A DNA stretch of 64,000 nt from Trebouxia sp. TZW2008 (GCA_002118135.1 BDIU01000103.1:248001-312000); one strand, 5' to 3'. Shown: positions 31,501-42,498, counted from the first letter of the stretch. Numbers and translations are program-made. Notes: a model not told the origin generated them from the sequence alone.

Positions 31501-32402
31501 GCTTGGCTGGCTGTATGCTGATTTGCATGAAGTTTGAGGCACGCAATGTAGATCACACCTTGTTTTGGCTCTTGGCTGCAAGTGGCAAAACATTGCGCCC
31601 TGCCACAATGCACAGCAATCTCCTGGCCACATGGGTAGCATACCGGTTGGTGATGAAGTCGTACAGATGCTCACAGATGCTGTCGCATGCCTCCGCCAGC
31701 AGCTGCAAGGGAAGCTTTGTCATCAGGCTAGGCAGGACTTCATCTGGTGCTTGAACAGTTTGCGTCAGTGATATTCCATTGTGTGATTGAAGCCCGATTG
31801 TGCAGGCAATGCAATGTAACGATATGCTGAGACCATTGACAGCAGCAATGGTCATTGACAACAGTATGAGAAGTGTCTTGCAGAGATGCCTACCTGTGAT
31901 GCAGGATCTGCAGCTTCTGCAGCTTGCTGATTCAGCAATGATGATGTCAGCTGAGCCAGAAGCGCCTCTATAACATGTGAGCCAAACGGACTGCAAGCAG
32001 TTCAACATCTGAGTCATAGGCGCAAGCATTGATTCAAGTTGAGCAAGCTTGGAGTCCTTTCTTCTTGGCGTACCTGCTTGCAATATGCAAGAGGCCCTGA
32101 CCCCTGAGCACGGCTTCAAAGAACTGTATAAGCTGTCGAGACTCTGCTGCAGGCAGTAAAGCTTCCAATATCCGGCTGCATGTCGGGTCTGTGATCACAG
32201 CACCCTCCTGCCCTGACGCCTCCTCAAGCGCGTTCGCGACCAGCAGTGACTGTTCTTCTCGATCGTCAAGGCTGTCAAAGTGAGTTCTAAGCTCTTCGAA
32301 ATAAGTTACGATTTCTTTGGTGGCAGTCGGCAGCCTAGACGGGACAGGTGGACCATCTGCCGACCCAGCGAACGCTTCTGCATGCGATCGCTTTCCAGCC
32401 AT
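25523..32402 (-). CDS. NOP9: NOP9 / APUM23-type Pumilio-repeat nucleolar protein
   Basis: About ten exons, roughly 845 aa: 32074-32402, 31894-31990, 31559-31743, 30893-31101, 30242-30386, 29174-29488, 27941-28072, 27336-27560, 26775-26866, 25523-26327. All phases agree except the junction of exons 2 and 3, which is off by one base with the sites I chose. Pumilio-like repeats include 'DPTCSRILEALLP', 'SPFGSHVIEALL', 'TNRYATHVARRLL', 'DQNASPFLQGVL', 'MQDRLSSHVIE', 'HPSANFALQAFL', 'DPGGSRVLEALV' and 'EPGGSHVVEACF'. After 'TPRGSALMRK' comes a Lys/Ala-rich acidic-basic tail with nuclear localisation-like KRRKKRKG. The family binds pre-rRNA and is needed for small-subunit biogenesis. Start ATG 32402 gives MAGKRSHAEAF. 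Introns hold many exon copies. Confidence 0.88.
26275..26500 (-). repeat. Duplicate of the NOP9 last-exon start
   Basis: 'CCAGTCTGATGAG..GA..TGCCGCACCT' near 26290-26330 recurs near 26450-26490 upstream. The upper copy lacks the downstream coding body. Confidence 0.6.
27205..27370 (-). repeat. Duplicate of the NOP9 exon 8 end
   Basis: 'GCAAAGCAGGCTTCAACCAC' (27343) has a copy 'GCAAAGCAGACCTTCACCAC' (about 27223), both with 'ATGGCT(C/T)CCC'. The lower copy is exon-edge debris in the next intron. Confidence 0.65.
27770..28740 (-). repeat. Multiple copies of NOP9 exon 7
   Basis: The exon 27941-28072 (ETLLTLDMPGRITGPDMKPGQR and on) has partial copies at about 28165-28320, 28440-28575 and 28655-28720, each with a 'GCCCAGGCTTCA' or 'GGCCCTGTGATGCGCCCA' core. 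A fragment of its 3' half lies at about 27790-27850 ('AAGGACAGCACGGTGGTGAGC'). Lengths and frames vary. Confidence 0.72.
29015..29290 (-). repeat. Duplicate of the NOP9 exon 6 end
   Basis: About 105 bp at 29170-29280 ('GCCGCCAGGGCTTTC', 'CCCTGCCCTGCACT.GTCCTAGCACAGG') recur at 29018-29125 at about 90 percent identity by eye. The upper copy is in frame with the exon. Confidence 0.8.
29470..29960 (-). repeat. Copies of the NOP9 exon 6 start edge
   Basis: Forms of 'ACAGCAAA.ATGACCTGCA' or 'GCAAAGATCACCTATAGCA' recur near 29475, 29556 and 29685, with weaker ones near 29770 and 29895. In reverse complement they are TGCAG followed by 'GTCATATTTGCTGT', the start of exon 6. Confidence 0.6.
30060..30545 (-). 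repeat. Copies of NOP9 exon 5 edges
   Basis: The 3' part 'GACATGGCTGCTGAGGCGGTCCTGCATGATG' lies at about 30087 and 30247. The 5' part 'CTTCTGCTCCATGCTGAGC' with 'CCCAGCATGGCTGGTATCAG' lies at about 30335 and 30483. So exon 30242-30386 is flanked on both sides by a copy of its nearer half. Confidence 0.8.
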
Positions 32403-33914
32403 GATCAGCACCTGCTGGTGCTGCCGCTGTCGGTCGCAGCTTGTTTCGGAGTTTATGCGCTTTGTAAGGGCGCAGCCAAAGTTGCCCTCGCGGCTGCTCC
32501 GCCCTAAGTCGAGGGCACTTCAAAACTCGTCAAAAATGTGGACCTTTCGACAATGCACAAGACAGCTGCAAACCCAGCAAAGTCTGATCACCGTGACGTT
32601 TAATGTCCACTACACCATCAGCCAACACTGCAGGCATCTGGTGCAAGTCAAGACAAGCGACCTCAAAACAAATTTCAACTGAGCACCACAGTCTTGAAGC
32701 ATGGCGTTGTCTGATGAATAAGGCTACACATACTACCTGCCATGTCTGAGGAGATACTCAAATCCGCGTTTTCCCCTTACTGAGCACGTCAGGGCCAGCA
32801 AAGTGCTATGCCAAATACAATGAAGCTGATGTGTACACTGAGACCAGCCCACACATGCTAGAGCGTGTCACTGAAGCCTGGATTGATGCATGCCAGGCAA
32901 GCTCCATTCTGGAAAAGGCAAGTCATTGATCACATTCAGATGCTGATCAAGCACTAGGCCAAGCAAGCTTGCTCAGGCATACAAAGTGACTTCTGCTGAC
33001 TTTGGCCTCTCATGCTATGATCTCTTTAGCTATGGACTCATGGCATCAATGGTTTGCTGGGGATTCAGTCATCGTCTTCTCTTGCCGCATACTGCAACAT
33101 TACATTGGCATCTTCAGCGTGCATGTCACCCATGATGAGTTGCTGTTATTCCCTTGAGCATGCATGACACTCGTGTTGTCTGCTGTTCTTTTGTTGCGCA
33201 AGCAAAGGCACATGCTGCAAATGCATGCATGATTGCAAAGAAAGCAAGACTCACCTTCCAGTCTGGCAATATGGTCTTATTCCTTCCTCTTAAGAACTGC
33301 ATCATCAGCCCACAGTGAGCTCATGCAGTACGTAATACTGGCGTAATACTCCAGAGACCTGCGCTGAGGCTACCTCGAACGGTAAAAAGGGATCTGTTGC
33401 TGATGCAATGCAATCAGCTCAATTCACATGCACAATGCTGACTTGCATTGACCTCAAGCCAAAACTGCTCAAAGTATTTGACATGGATCAGGGATTCTGA
33501 GCAGCCAACCTTTCTGATGCCATGCTCATGGTATGCCTCTCCTCTTGTGATGTCCTCAGGTTTGTCCATGTCACTTGACGCTCGCCTTGTCTTGTCCCAT
33601 CTGCAAGTTGCATTGTGCGGTTTTCGACACGCTCAGTGCAGCACGTTTGCATCTGTGGTTATTGTATGCATGCTGATTTGAGCAAATGTGGATTCACATT
33701 GACTCGAGATGCGATTGGGATAGCATAGCTTACTTTGTGTCTGGACCCAGTGCCAATCTACCCAAATACAGAACAGCACCCACACAACCTAGTCCAATTG
33801 TTGCGTACAGAGGATAGGCCTGCAGAAGGCATCTCAAACAGATGACATTGCGAGCGGCCTAAGACTGTGCCGAAGCACCACCAGGACCTGATGCAGTTTT
33901 GTACTGATGCATAC

Positions 33915-34007
33915 CTCCTTGATAATCCAGCGTTGCTGTGCAGTCTTTGCATCTCGGTACGTGCGCTGCGCTATTTTTGCAGCGGCCTGTGACACTGAAG
34001 ACGACAT
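33915..34007 (-). CDS. Possible first exon of an unknown gene
   Basis: ATG at 34007 starts a 31-codon exon (MSSSVSQAAAKIAQRTYRDA then KTAQQRWIIKE) that ends at a good GTATGC donor. Its composition suggests an amphipathic basic N-terminus. I could not identify the following exons or a family; a segment near 33.50-33.60 kb ('EDITRGEAYHEHGIRK') may belong to it. Confidence 0.3.
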
Positions 34008-34309
34008 TGCTGATGGAGAAGGCGCTCGCCGTTCCCCGCTACTAGCGCAAATCGCGCAGTTGAGTAACAAGTATCGTTGACACGGATCTTGACAACCCTA
34101 TGCAGCGAAATTGAAACCTAAGAGGGTATTTTCCATTGAGGGTAGATTAGCGATATTTGCGCGCACACGTGGTCGGGAATATCGCAGAGCCCGAGCGCTA
34201 AGTGCTAAACTTTCGCTAATTCAGCTGTAATCCCGTTTCCAGGTCGTGGTCGCCCATTGACTTTAGCTGCCGGGCGCGCTCGCGTCGCAGCCCTGGTGCT
34301 GCTGGTATG

Positions 34310-34670
34310 CCCGTGCCGAGTCGCAAAGCTGTGCTAGCTCCACTGTCCAGTCTGTAGCCCGCTGTTTTCCTGAACCCTCAGCCTCCTGCAACAAGTCCAC
34401 AACTGCAGCAGTCTCTTGCTTGCCTTTCTTGCCTCTGGACCTTTTGCCAGCAGGTCCCTAGGCTGCTGCCGCTTGTTCTTTTTTTGCACCCTGGCCTGCC
34501 TTTGGTGCAGCATCAGGCTCATCTGAGCTGCCCTTTGCAAATTCACACCCGATGGCACGCTTGGCGACTGCGTTCGCCAGTCGTGCACGGGGTATGTCTG
34601 CTGCTTGGCAGCGTCAAAGTTGAAATGGAACGACGGCAGCTGCTGTGTTCGCGGGTCTGACGAGGTATGC
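34310..34670 (-). pseudogene. Coding-like Lys/Ala-rich stretch broken by TAG
   Basis: Reading from about 34610 downward gives 'LANAVAKRAIGCEFAKG', 'SSDEPDAAPKAGQGAKKEQA', an in-frame TAG near 34460, then 'GPAGKRSRGKKGKQETAAVV' and 'DLLQEAEGSGKQRATDW'. The composition continues across the stop, which suggests a decayed or mis-spliced reading. Family unknown. Confidence 0.3.
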
Positions 34671-35100
34671 CCGCGCGATAGATGCTGATGTTGGTGCTGT
34701 AGATGCCAATCAGGCGGTTGGTTTAAAGGGGCTACCGAAAGATCCCGAGGGCTCTTCAGGGGGATTTGACATGCCTTCGTCCGTGTTCTTGACTGCGCGG
34801 CAATGCGGTTGCGGTGCCTGTTGACAGGTCCTGCGATGTCAAAACGCTAAACCACCTCGGGAGGTGATTTAGAGAACTCACACTAATCCGCTCTTAATAC
34901 CCGGTGTCAATCCGAGTGCAAAACCGGTTTCCACTCATTACGTACACTAATTCACGCCGCTAATCCACCAGTGGAAATACCCCCTAAGTGTTGAAGTATA
35001 ACGCCTGCCTCGATGGACCGACGAAACGCTCGAGTACCCTCGCGCAGGTATACCGTTGCCGCGATGCAATTTCCAGCGACGATCAGCAGCATCCGACGGT

Positions 35101-35616
35101 ATGTCTCGCAGATCCAAGCGGCCAGCTGTCATACCTGATGACGTGCTGTACAACAAGAATCTGCGGGCACCCATCGATACTGAGATGAACTCAACGCCAA
35201 AAGCCAAAGTGCACAGGGCTGAATGGAACAAAATAGTGCAAGGAGACCCTGTTGAAATCAATCCCTCAATCGGGCATGGCTACAAGATCATGACGGTCGA
35301 CGAGTGGTCCGCCAGGTGGAAGCGGAACGAGGACTTTCCCAAGTGCTTGCGATGTGACGGGGCTAACACCAAAGAGCATCACTTCATCCAGACATGGTGA
35401 ACACCTCATGCTGCTTTGACGATTGAATGAAAGGGATGCGCTTTGAACGTTACGTAACGCTTGTACAGGTGTCGACAGAAGAAGAAGTGGGAGTCTGAGC
35501 TGCTATGCCTGGACTGCCATACTTTCTCTTGGAGGAGCTACAGCGACCCTGACTTCATGACCCCAGAACAGTATCAAAAGCAGTATTGGCAGCAGCAAGC
35601 TCAAGCGGCTACATAA
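35101..35616 (+). CDS. Small conserved CxxC protein, function unknown
   Basis: Two exons (35101-35396, 35469-35616) joined by a 72-bp intron in phase give 147 aa starting MSRRSKRPAVIPDD. Two Cys pairs, 'KCLRCDGANTKEHHF' and 'LLCLDCHTFSWRSY', suggest a zinc ribbon-like fold, with a basic 'WCRQKKKWESE' between them and a Gln-rich C-terminus. I believe closely similar proteins occur across green plants and algae but do not recall a name. The alternative upstream ATG at 35056 is less likely because MSRRSKRP looks like a native start. Confidence 0.72.
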
Positions 35617-36072
35617 GCAGCAAATTGTGAACCTCAACAACCAGTGTCAGAAACAACGAGTGTCAGAAAAATAAACATTTGTACGCTACTTTTATCAAAT
35701 GCAGATTCAATCAGCGCAGCAATGTCAGGCTTGTTGTCAGTTTTGAGCTTGCTACTGCAGAACACGAGTTTGTCAGCAGGTGCACACCATCTTGCTACAC
35801 CAGTGATGTTGACTTGGCAGCAAATTGAACAGCTTGGACCCAATATACAGTTGTAACTACCATGCAGCCCATCAGATATGCAAATGTGAATCCTTGCTCA
35901 ATGGTGTCAGCAGGCATCTGAGTCAGGGTTGATGCTTTGTATGGCGGTTGCAAAGTCACATGGCAACTGTTGACCTTGATTGCATCAGAATGGCCTCAGG
36001 CATTTCAGCACACTGCCAGAGCCCTTGAGTCTGCACCACATTGCCCTTCATTGCTCTCAAGTCACATATTAC
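35617..36072. other. Intergenic, no gene seen
   Basis: This lies between the 3' ends of two convergent genes. No coding segment is recognised. Confidence 0.5.
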
Positions 36073-37403
36073 TCAGTTTGATGACTCAGCTGCAGCCTGT
36101 CGCTCACGCTCCATCTGCACATTGCAAGAACCGTCACTGAGTCACCTCAATGCCATGCTTGCTGAGGGCACGGCAGCCTGAAGGATCAGCAGCGTCTGCA
36201 ACACTGCACTAAAGAATTTACATGCCATGAGTGCGTAAGAAACAGAAGCCTCACCATGTATCTGTGATCACCATAAATGTCATGAACAAGGTCTTTGACT
36301 TTCCTGTCCCAGTTTGCTGCCAGGGCAGCAGCCCAGACTGGCTCTGGAAGCTCTGCAAAGCCATCCCATCCACAATTGAGTTTTGCTGAGAAGTAAGGTC
36401 TATCAAGCAAAGATGTTGGGGCAATATTGCCCCATCACATGATGCATGAAAATCACAATGAGGGGAAAGCTGTAGTCATCAAAAGGAAGCCTTTGTGAGC
36501 AAAAGCAGTGTGACCAATAGATGACATCGTACGTGAGATTACAGTGATCATGCCACAATGGCAATGCTGAACGCAGCACCTGAATCCCTATAAGCGCCAA
36601 TGATCTCCCCAACCTCCGCAGCGTTCATGCCTGACATAATCACAGCCCTTTCGCCCACTTGCTGCATTGCGAAAAGACTTGTCAAAAGCATGGCTGAGTG
36701 GCCAGGATACAATTGGATAGGCTTTCACTTGCAAAATACATGCTGAGCAATAGCTGGCAAGCCAGAAACAGCAAGACTAGCGGCATGCATCCCATGCACA
36801 AGTAAGTGTGTCAGTGGCTGACCTGACTGTGCATGTGCCCTGGAGCTTGAAAAGCTTTCTCCACTGTCCCTTGAAACATTTGCTTGTCACACACTATTAT
36901 CTGAATGCCACTGCAATTGAGTCACCACTTCTCTTATGCAGTAGTATTGCACTGCACAGGCGTAATTTTACCTTGACCATGTCTGCATCCATGTCAAGCA
37001 TGATGCTGCGAAATTTTTGAACTTCCTGCTCATGAAAGCCCACCAACAAGACTGCCTGCACGCTTGGTCGTTGAGAGTTGACACGGATCACACGGCTCGA
37101 TCAAGCGAAGTTCACAGAGGATCTGACCAGCGGTCCGAAAAGCTCAGAGCTTGTGTCGCCCAAGCCTCCCTCATTTTCTACGTCGAGCCTGACAAGCTCA
37201 GGAGCATGAGCTTTGTTGCGTCGAAAGACGTTGTCGAAAAACCCGTATGCCCTCACACAGCGCGAGGAGGCAGGCAATTGGGTCCGAATGCGGAAATCAT
37301 TTCGAGACGCACACAGTTGACCAAGTGCTGCTGCTGGCTCTGAGCGATGACTGCGTGGCAGTACGTTGCAAACAGTGCGACTTGAGCAAGTTGCTTGCAG
37401 CAT
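36073..37403 (-). CDS. Small plastid-type protein, function unknown
   Basis: Five exons join in phase into 183 aa: 37128-37403, 36972-37025, 36580-36661, 36255-36352, 36073-36114. The first about 60 residues are Ser/Arg/Ala-rich with few acids (MLQATCSSRTVCNVLPRSHR), typical of a chloroplast transit peptide. The mature part has 'FRSIMLDMDADMVK', 'GERAVIMSGMNAAEVGEII', 'ELPEPVWAAALAANW' and 'VKDLVHDIYGDHRYM'. This pattern looks like a conserved photosynthetic-lineage protein of unknown function; I do not recall the family name. The gene is divergent from the bZIP gene, with 874 bp between start codons. Confidence 0.68.
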
Positions 37404-38277
37404 GCCTATCTATACCGTGTCAAGTCAGCGCATTCGGCCGACCATTAGTGCAAAGTTTTGTCAATCACCAAAGATGTAATGCATCACGTAGTCATATACA
37501 CCGCTGTGCGAAAGGTCACAGATCAACAATGGCTTCTGGACCAGAGAGCATGCATGGCGTTACTTTTTTAGCGTGAGGGCAAATTATGCAATCATGTTTG
37601 CTTGACAGTGCATAATGCACCAGCATTAGTCTTCTGGTACCCATGGGACCCAAGCGTAGTCAGAAGCTAACATCAGCAGCGATAGACAACGATAGGCAGC
37701 GGTTGAAATCACAAAATCTCTGTAGCTAGACCTCTTACGTATCATAAACTACAGGCTGAAACAGCAGACCGATTGCGCGACCAGCAGCACAGTCGCCCAA
37801 TGCCAACATATGCAGACTATGTATCACAATGCATGCAGATGCTACTGGATAGCTCAGCATGCATTCACGCTCTTCTGATCGAAGCCCTGGAGCAGTTAGT
37901 GGTGGGGCAGAGCCACTGGCTGGGCACGCTGGTGTAAGACAAGTGCCTATCGCTGTTGCGGCCAGCGGCAGAATCGGATGTGCATGTTGGGGCCAGACCA
38001 ATTAGCTGACGCCCTTACATCATCATCCCTTACATATTTGCCGGGACCACGTCATAAGCGTGACATTCGGTCATCTTCGCCTTCAAATCTTGGCTAAGCT
38101 AGTAAATCAATCAGCGCGGCGCGATGCTCGATGCGTTTGCCGTAGACAGTGTTGCGGAGCCCAGGAAGACATGATGCATCTTGCCTGTCTTGTTGCGTGA
38201 GCAGTCGCTTTCGCCAAGTTGGCTGCCAGGGTGCGAATCAGGCGCAGCCAGAACTTTATCCCAGGATCGTCGTCGAA
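37404..38277. promoter_or_regulatory. Divergent intergenic region, plastid-type protein / bZIP
   Basis: The 874 bp between two divergent ATGs must contain both promoters. It contains a TGACATTCGGTCA-like word near 38070 and several TGCATG palindromes. No element is assigned. Confidence 0.4.
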
Positions 38278-39434
38278 ATGTCAGCGGAACCAAAGTCAGA
38301 GGCCGCAGATTTGGTCTCACCGTCCCCGAGCGTAGCACCAGTGCCTACAGCTGGCCCGCTGTGGCAGCAGCTGCTACTGTCACAAGCCTTCGCTCAAAAC
38401 TCTGCAGGAATCCCTTCTCTCCCAAACAGCGACTCATTCAGACAGGCAAGCAACCATATGCCAGGCGGTTCTGCTCCTTTTGACGATCACAATCTAAAGT
38501 TGCCTGGCTTTGGGATGCAGCCCTCAGCTTTCCAGAGCTTCTCCCAGCAGTCAGCTGCTCAGGCATTGCTTCAACTGCCCTACCAGTCAAGACCTGCAGC
38601 TCACAATGGCTCTCCAAACCACCAGCTTGCAAACAGAAGCGCTTCAGCTCACATTCTGCAGCATGCTGCTTCAGCTGATGCCACCAGCTGTGGCATTGGG
38701 GAAGACAGCAGTGGAGCTTGCTTGCAAGGCTGTGGCGATGCCTCTGCAGCTTGCAAGCGGAAAAGAAATCTCAAGCAGCAGGAGCTCAACAAACTTGCAC
38801 AGCAACGATACAGGTCAGCCACACCTGCCAGCCTACTGTATATATGTCAGCAGAGGGGTTGCTGCGTGTTTCTAATGTTTGCTATATGCTTTGTTTGTTT
38901 CCTGCATCGCTGATGACAGTAGTGAGCAGATGCGTTATGATCAAGAGACATGTCAGTGTTCCGTATAGCAGCTCTAGCCGCTGCTTCACAGATCTCTTTT
39001 GGGATCTTGCTGCCTGACGCTCATCGCTGGTGTTGCCTGTGTAGAGAGCGCAAGAAGGAAAGGGATGCTGAACTGAGACAAGTGCTTGAGGGGCAGACTG
39101 CACGCATGGTTGAGCTGTTGGACAATCACCAAAAGCTGCAGGTACAGTACTGACCGATCATTTGGCAATGTAGACTCAAAGACATTCGTGATGTGTTGTC
39201 AAGATTGGCTTTACCTGACGTCACTATGCGTATCTTTGCATGTGTGGCTCTGTTGTGGCAATGCATCATCAGACTGCAGGGTGTTTTGTATTACAGGCTA
39301 GAGTCAAGGAGCTTGAGCATCAACTCAGGGAGAAACAAGTTGAAAACGTGTATCTGAGGGGCGAAATTTCTGGCCTCAAAAACAGCTCACAGCCCAGTCA
39401 TGCCTCTCAGGAGATTGATAAAGACAGCAAATGA
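38278..39434 (+). CDS. bZIP transcription factor
   Basis: Three exons (38278-38813, 39045-39141, 39297-39434) join in phase into 256 aa. The N-terminal about 165 residues are Ser/Gln/Pro/Ala-rich, probably an activation region. The basic region 'NKLAQQRYRERKKERDAEL' has the N-x7-R spacing typical of bZIP DNA binding. It is followed by a heptad zipper through 'LEGQTARMVELLDNHQKLQ', 'ARVKELEHQLREKQVENVYL' and 'RGEISGL'. The first intron splits the basic region inside the conserved Arg codon. Target genes cannot be inferred. Confidence 0.85.
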
Positions 39435-41846
39435 GTGCGGCCAGCTGCACAGATCAGCAATGCTAACTGCAATGTATCATCAGTCATTCCACATTCAGCG
39501 TTCTGTTGTCCATTTACTTTTAACATAACACTGAGTTGTACGGTCACATGTAGAGCATCTGCCCAAGCTATTTTGCTGAGGTTTGCTATATCACCAACCA
39601 AGGCCTGCAACGTCCGCGTCTCCAGCCACTTGGTGCCTACTACGTCCTGACTTCAGTCAATTGGTATAAGGTCATCTAGTGTGTACATCTTTTGACCTGT
39701 ACTGTCATTTAGGGCTGTTCAGGACTGTCATAACACACAGGCACGTTGATGCACTGAGGGGCTTTTCGAACAGTCTTCAGGTGGACTGGGCATTGGATGT
39801 GGTTGCAAGGCTCTAGGAGGGTTATCTGTTCTACACATAAAATGCAGAGCGCATTTTATGCTTTCATGCTGCTGACAGTCCTATCTGCAATTGAATGTAA
39901 TCTGCGAACGATTTGTAAGTTCCTTCTTGAGCTGTCCCTTGCATTGCTGGAGTTGGCCATGCACCTGCGCTCATCAAGACTGTCCAGGCTCTGCCTGGCT
40001 ATGTAGCACTGCTTTGTTGCCCCGTGCGCCGCGAAAATTCAGACATGCGATCTTGGGATGGCTTCTGGTGCACTAGTCCCTACCAAGGTCGGTACTACTG
40101 ACATCCTCGTCATCATTGTTTGCCACAAGCATCAAGATCCATGCAATGCTTGGGTCTTGCAATGTGTTATGTGTTGCGCCTCACCTCAACTACGTACTGC
40201 AAGGAATTTTGCTCATTGTTTTGCGTCCAAAGCTGTTTGAACTGCCACTTGGCTGCTTGACATCAAAATTGATCAAACCTACCTCAGGTGCAATTCGTGT
40301 ACACAAGCATAAAGACAAAGAGGGAGAAAGAGTGTGGGAAGGTACCAAGGCCTGTGGTGTCAAGAAGGCGATGAAACTGAAGATGCAGTAGCGCTGATTT
40401 GAATCCTGACAGACTGAGAGATAGCTGATGTTGGTATTCATCTGCGGCTGTACTTGATCAAATTATACAGTAGGAAAAGTGTAACCACAATGGCAGCCAC
40501 CCAATATAGCAATTGCCGCTTCTGTGGCTCCTCAAAAACCTGATCACAGCACAGCCAACAGTGACTTGTCTCCTTCAAAAGAGCACACCAATAGCACATG
40601 TGCCAGAAAGTACAAAGCCTGGCCTGTCACAATAAGTTCTCCTTGTAAGGACACCTGGTGTAAGGACATTGTTGATGTAAGGACAATGCAATCTGGAGAC
40701 CAATCATTGCATTCTGACTGCCGAGGTACCTTTGAGTAAGGAAAATTTGATATAAGGACAATTTCTTGGGAGCCAAAGCAGTAGTCACAAACAGAAGTCA
40801 CCGTACTGCACTGTGCTTGTGATTGGAGGAAGAACAGCTGGTATGCATCAGGCAGAGCAGCTTGCACATGCAAGCAATGGCTATTTCACCTTTTTGAATC
40901 TATGCACAGTAGCTCCTAGACCCATTCTAGCAGATCCCATGTCGCCTGCCTACATGAAATTCATATCAATTGATGGCACAGCAGAGGCATCGTGAGGCTG
41001 CATGCATGCTGCCAACCATCAATGCATACAATGGAATCAAGTGCTCTGTGACTCTTTTCAACTTCATCCTTGATTCCTGCTGTGACCTGCATCATACACA
41101 TTTGCGATTGTCAGCATGGGTGCCTGCAAGTAATTGCCATAAATGTCCAGGTTACTGCCATGCAAGTGCCTGCACCTGACGTAACAGGCTTGTGCGCTGT
41201 CCCAAGCTGTCTATGTTCTGATCATTTTCCCTTTCAAGGCTCTCAGGGTCTACCCCAGAAGTAGACGCGGTTGCCTGCTCACAAACTTGCACGTGTTGCA
41301 CCGTGTGGCTTCTGATTGATCTGCGAATTGCAGAATACTAACCTGATTGTGCGTTGACGAAGACCCAAACAGAGGCCTTCGATCCCTGCAAAGTTGTGTC
41401 TTGTCACAAAACGAGGAGAGCGTGTGGCAGTGAAGCATAAAAGACGCTGACCTCGGCCCCGCCTCTTTCATGCGTCGGTCCGTGGTTCGGTGCAGCGGTG
41501 CAAGCAGTACTGCGGACGTGTCGAGAGCTCTGTCAAAGATCAGCGCAAACTCGTTGAAAAGGCCCGGCCTTGCGCTGGGTGCTACAACCTTGCTCGCTTA
41601 AAGCTTTCAGCAGACGTGACTCAGACTGATCAGCCTTCTCGTTTACCGATTCCGATAGCGAGCGTAGCGCAAGTCGTGAAGTTGGTGAATTGACGCAGAA
41701 TGTTGGCTTCGGAGCACGGCATAGAACAAGCCAGAAAACCCTAATGCCTTGCGAAACCTAACAGCCCTGGTGGAGGCTATAGGTAAACGGTGAAGCCTGT
41801 GTTTGCCTCTTTGCTGGTCCAGACCGTGCTGATACAGCAGTTCAAA
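39435..41846. other. Long region without a supported gene
   Basis: It contains the bZIP 3' UTR, a GTAAGGAC-family repeat near 40.65-40.81 kb, and a short hairpin (CATAAAATGC..GCATTTTATG, about 39835-39860). A Lys-rich end ('VHKHKDKEGERVWEGTKACG', about 40300-40360, +) and a short minus-strand open segment near 41.36-41.40 kb look faintly coding, but I cannot build a gene from them. The RPS26 promoter must lie just before 41847. Confidence 0.4.
40640..40812. repeat. GTAAGGAC-family dispersed repeat, copy 2
   Basis: Ordered words 'GTAAGGACA' (several times), 'CAATCATTGCATTCTGACTGC', 'GGTACCTTTGAGTAAGG', 'CCAAAGCAGTAGTCACAAACAG' and 'AAGTCACCGTACTG' match the reverse complement of the right half of the foldback at 44.2 kb and, more weakly, 24.03-24.19 kb. 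Confidence 0.65.
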
Positions 41847-42498
41847 ATGACAAAGAAGAGAAGAAATAATGGTCGCGCCAAGCACGGCCGTGGTCACGTA
41901 CGTCTCGCTGTACTGCACTTGCGCTCCATCGAGCTGACCACTTCACCTCAGGCAGGCATCAACTTCTTTCCTCAATGCAGGTCAAGAGAGTGAGGTGCGA
42001 GTCATCCGGAGTGCTGGTCCCCAAGGATAAGGCAATCAAGAGATTTATTGTCAGGAACATCGTGGACGCTTCAGCAATCCGTGATATTCAGGATGCCTCT
42101 GTCTTGGAAGGTCAGTTTGCACCTTCGTGTCTTGTTACACATCCATTCTCGGTGTTTCAGCCGGTCTTTTGTCGAGATCTTAATCTCTATGACCAGGAAC
42201 ATTGTGTTAGAGTCAGCAAACGACTGACTTTAAAATCTTTGCAGGCTACGCTCTTCCAAAGATCTACAGAAAGGTGTACTACAGTGTCTCAGCTGCCATT
42301 CACTCCAAGGTGGTGAGAGTGCGATCAGTCAAGGACCGCAGAAACAGAGCACCACCCCCACGGTACAGGCCAGGCGGTGACAGGCCCCAGGGCCCACCAG
42401 GGGGTGCCCCTGGGGCCCCAGGCCAGCAGCAGGGTGGTCAGCAAGGAGGTGCTTTTGGCCAGAGGCAACCTGGACAGCAAGGCCCACCTAGAGCTTAG
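41847..42498 (+). CDS. RPS26: 40S ribosomal protein S26 (eS26), zinc ligands mostly replaced
   Basis: Three exons (41847-41897, 41981-42110, 42245-42498) join in phase into 144 aa. It has the family start MTKKRRNNGRAKHGRGH, then 'VPKDKAIKRFIVRNIVDASA', 'YALPKIYRKVYYSVSAAIHS' and 'KVVRVRSVKDRRNRAPPPRY'. The usual zinc motif C-x2-C-x2-C becomes CESSGVL, and the downstream C-x2-C becomes SVSA, so of the expected ligands only the first Cys remains. A Gly/Gln/Pro-rich C-terminal extension of about 45 residues follows. The protein sits at the mRNA exit region of the 40S subunit. Introns are short and free of exon copies, as expected for a highly expressed gene. Confidence 0.93.

Larger units (their letters stand above)
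32403..35100. other. Mostly non-coding region upstream of NOP9
   Basis: Apart from a possible first exon at 33915-34007 (-) and a coding-like but interrupted stretch at 34310-34670 (-), no gene is recognised. Several words recur between 33.3 and 33.7 kb, but no family was identified. Confidence 0.4.
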
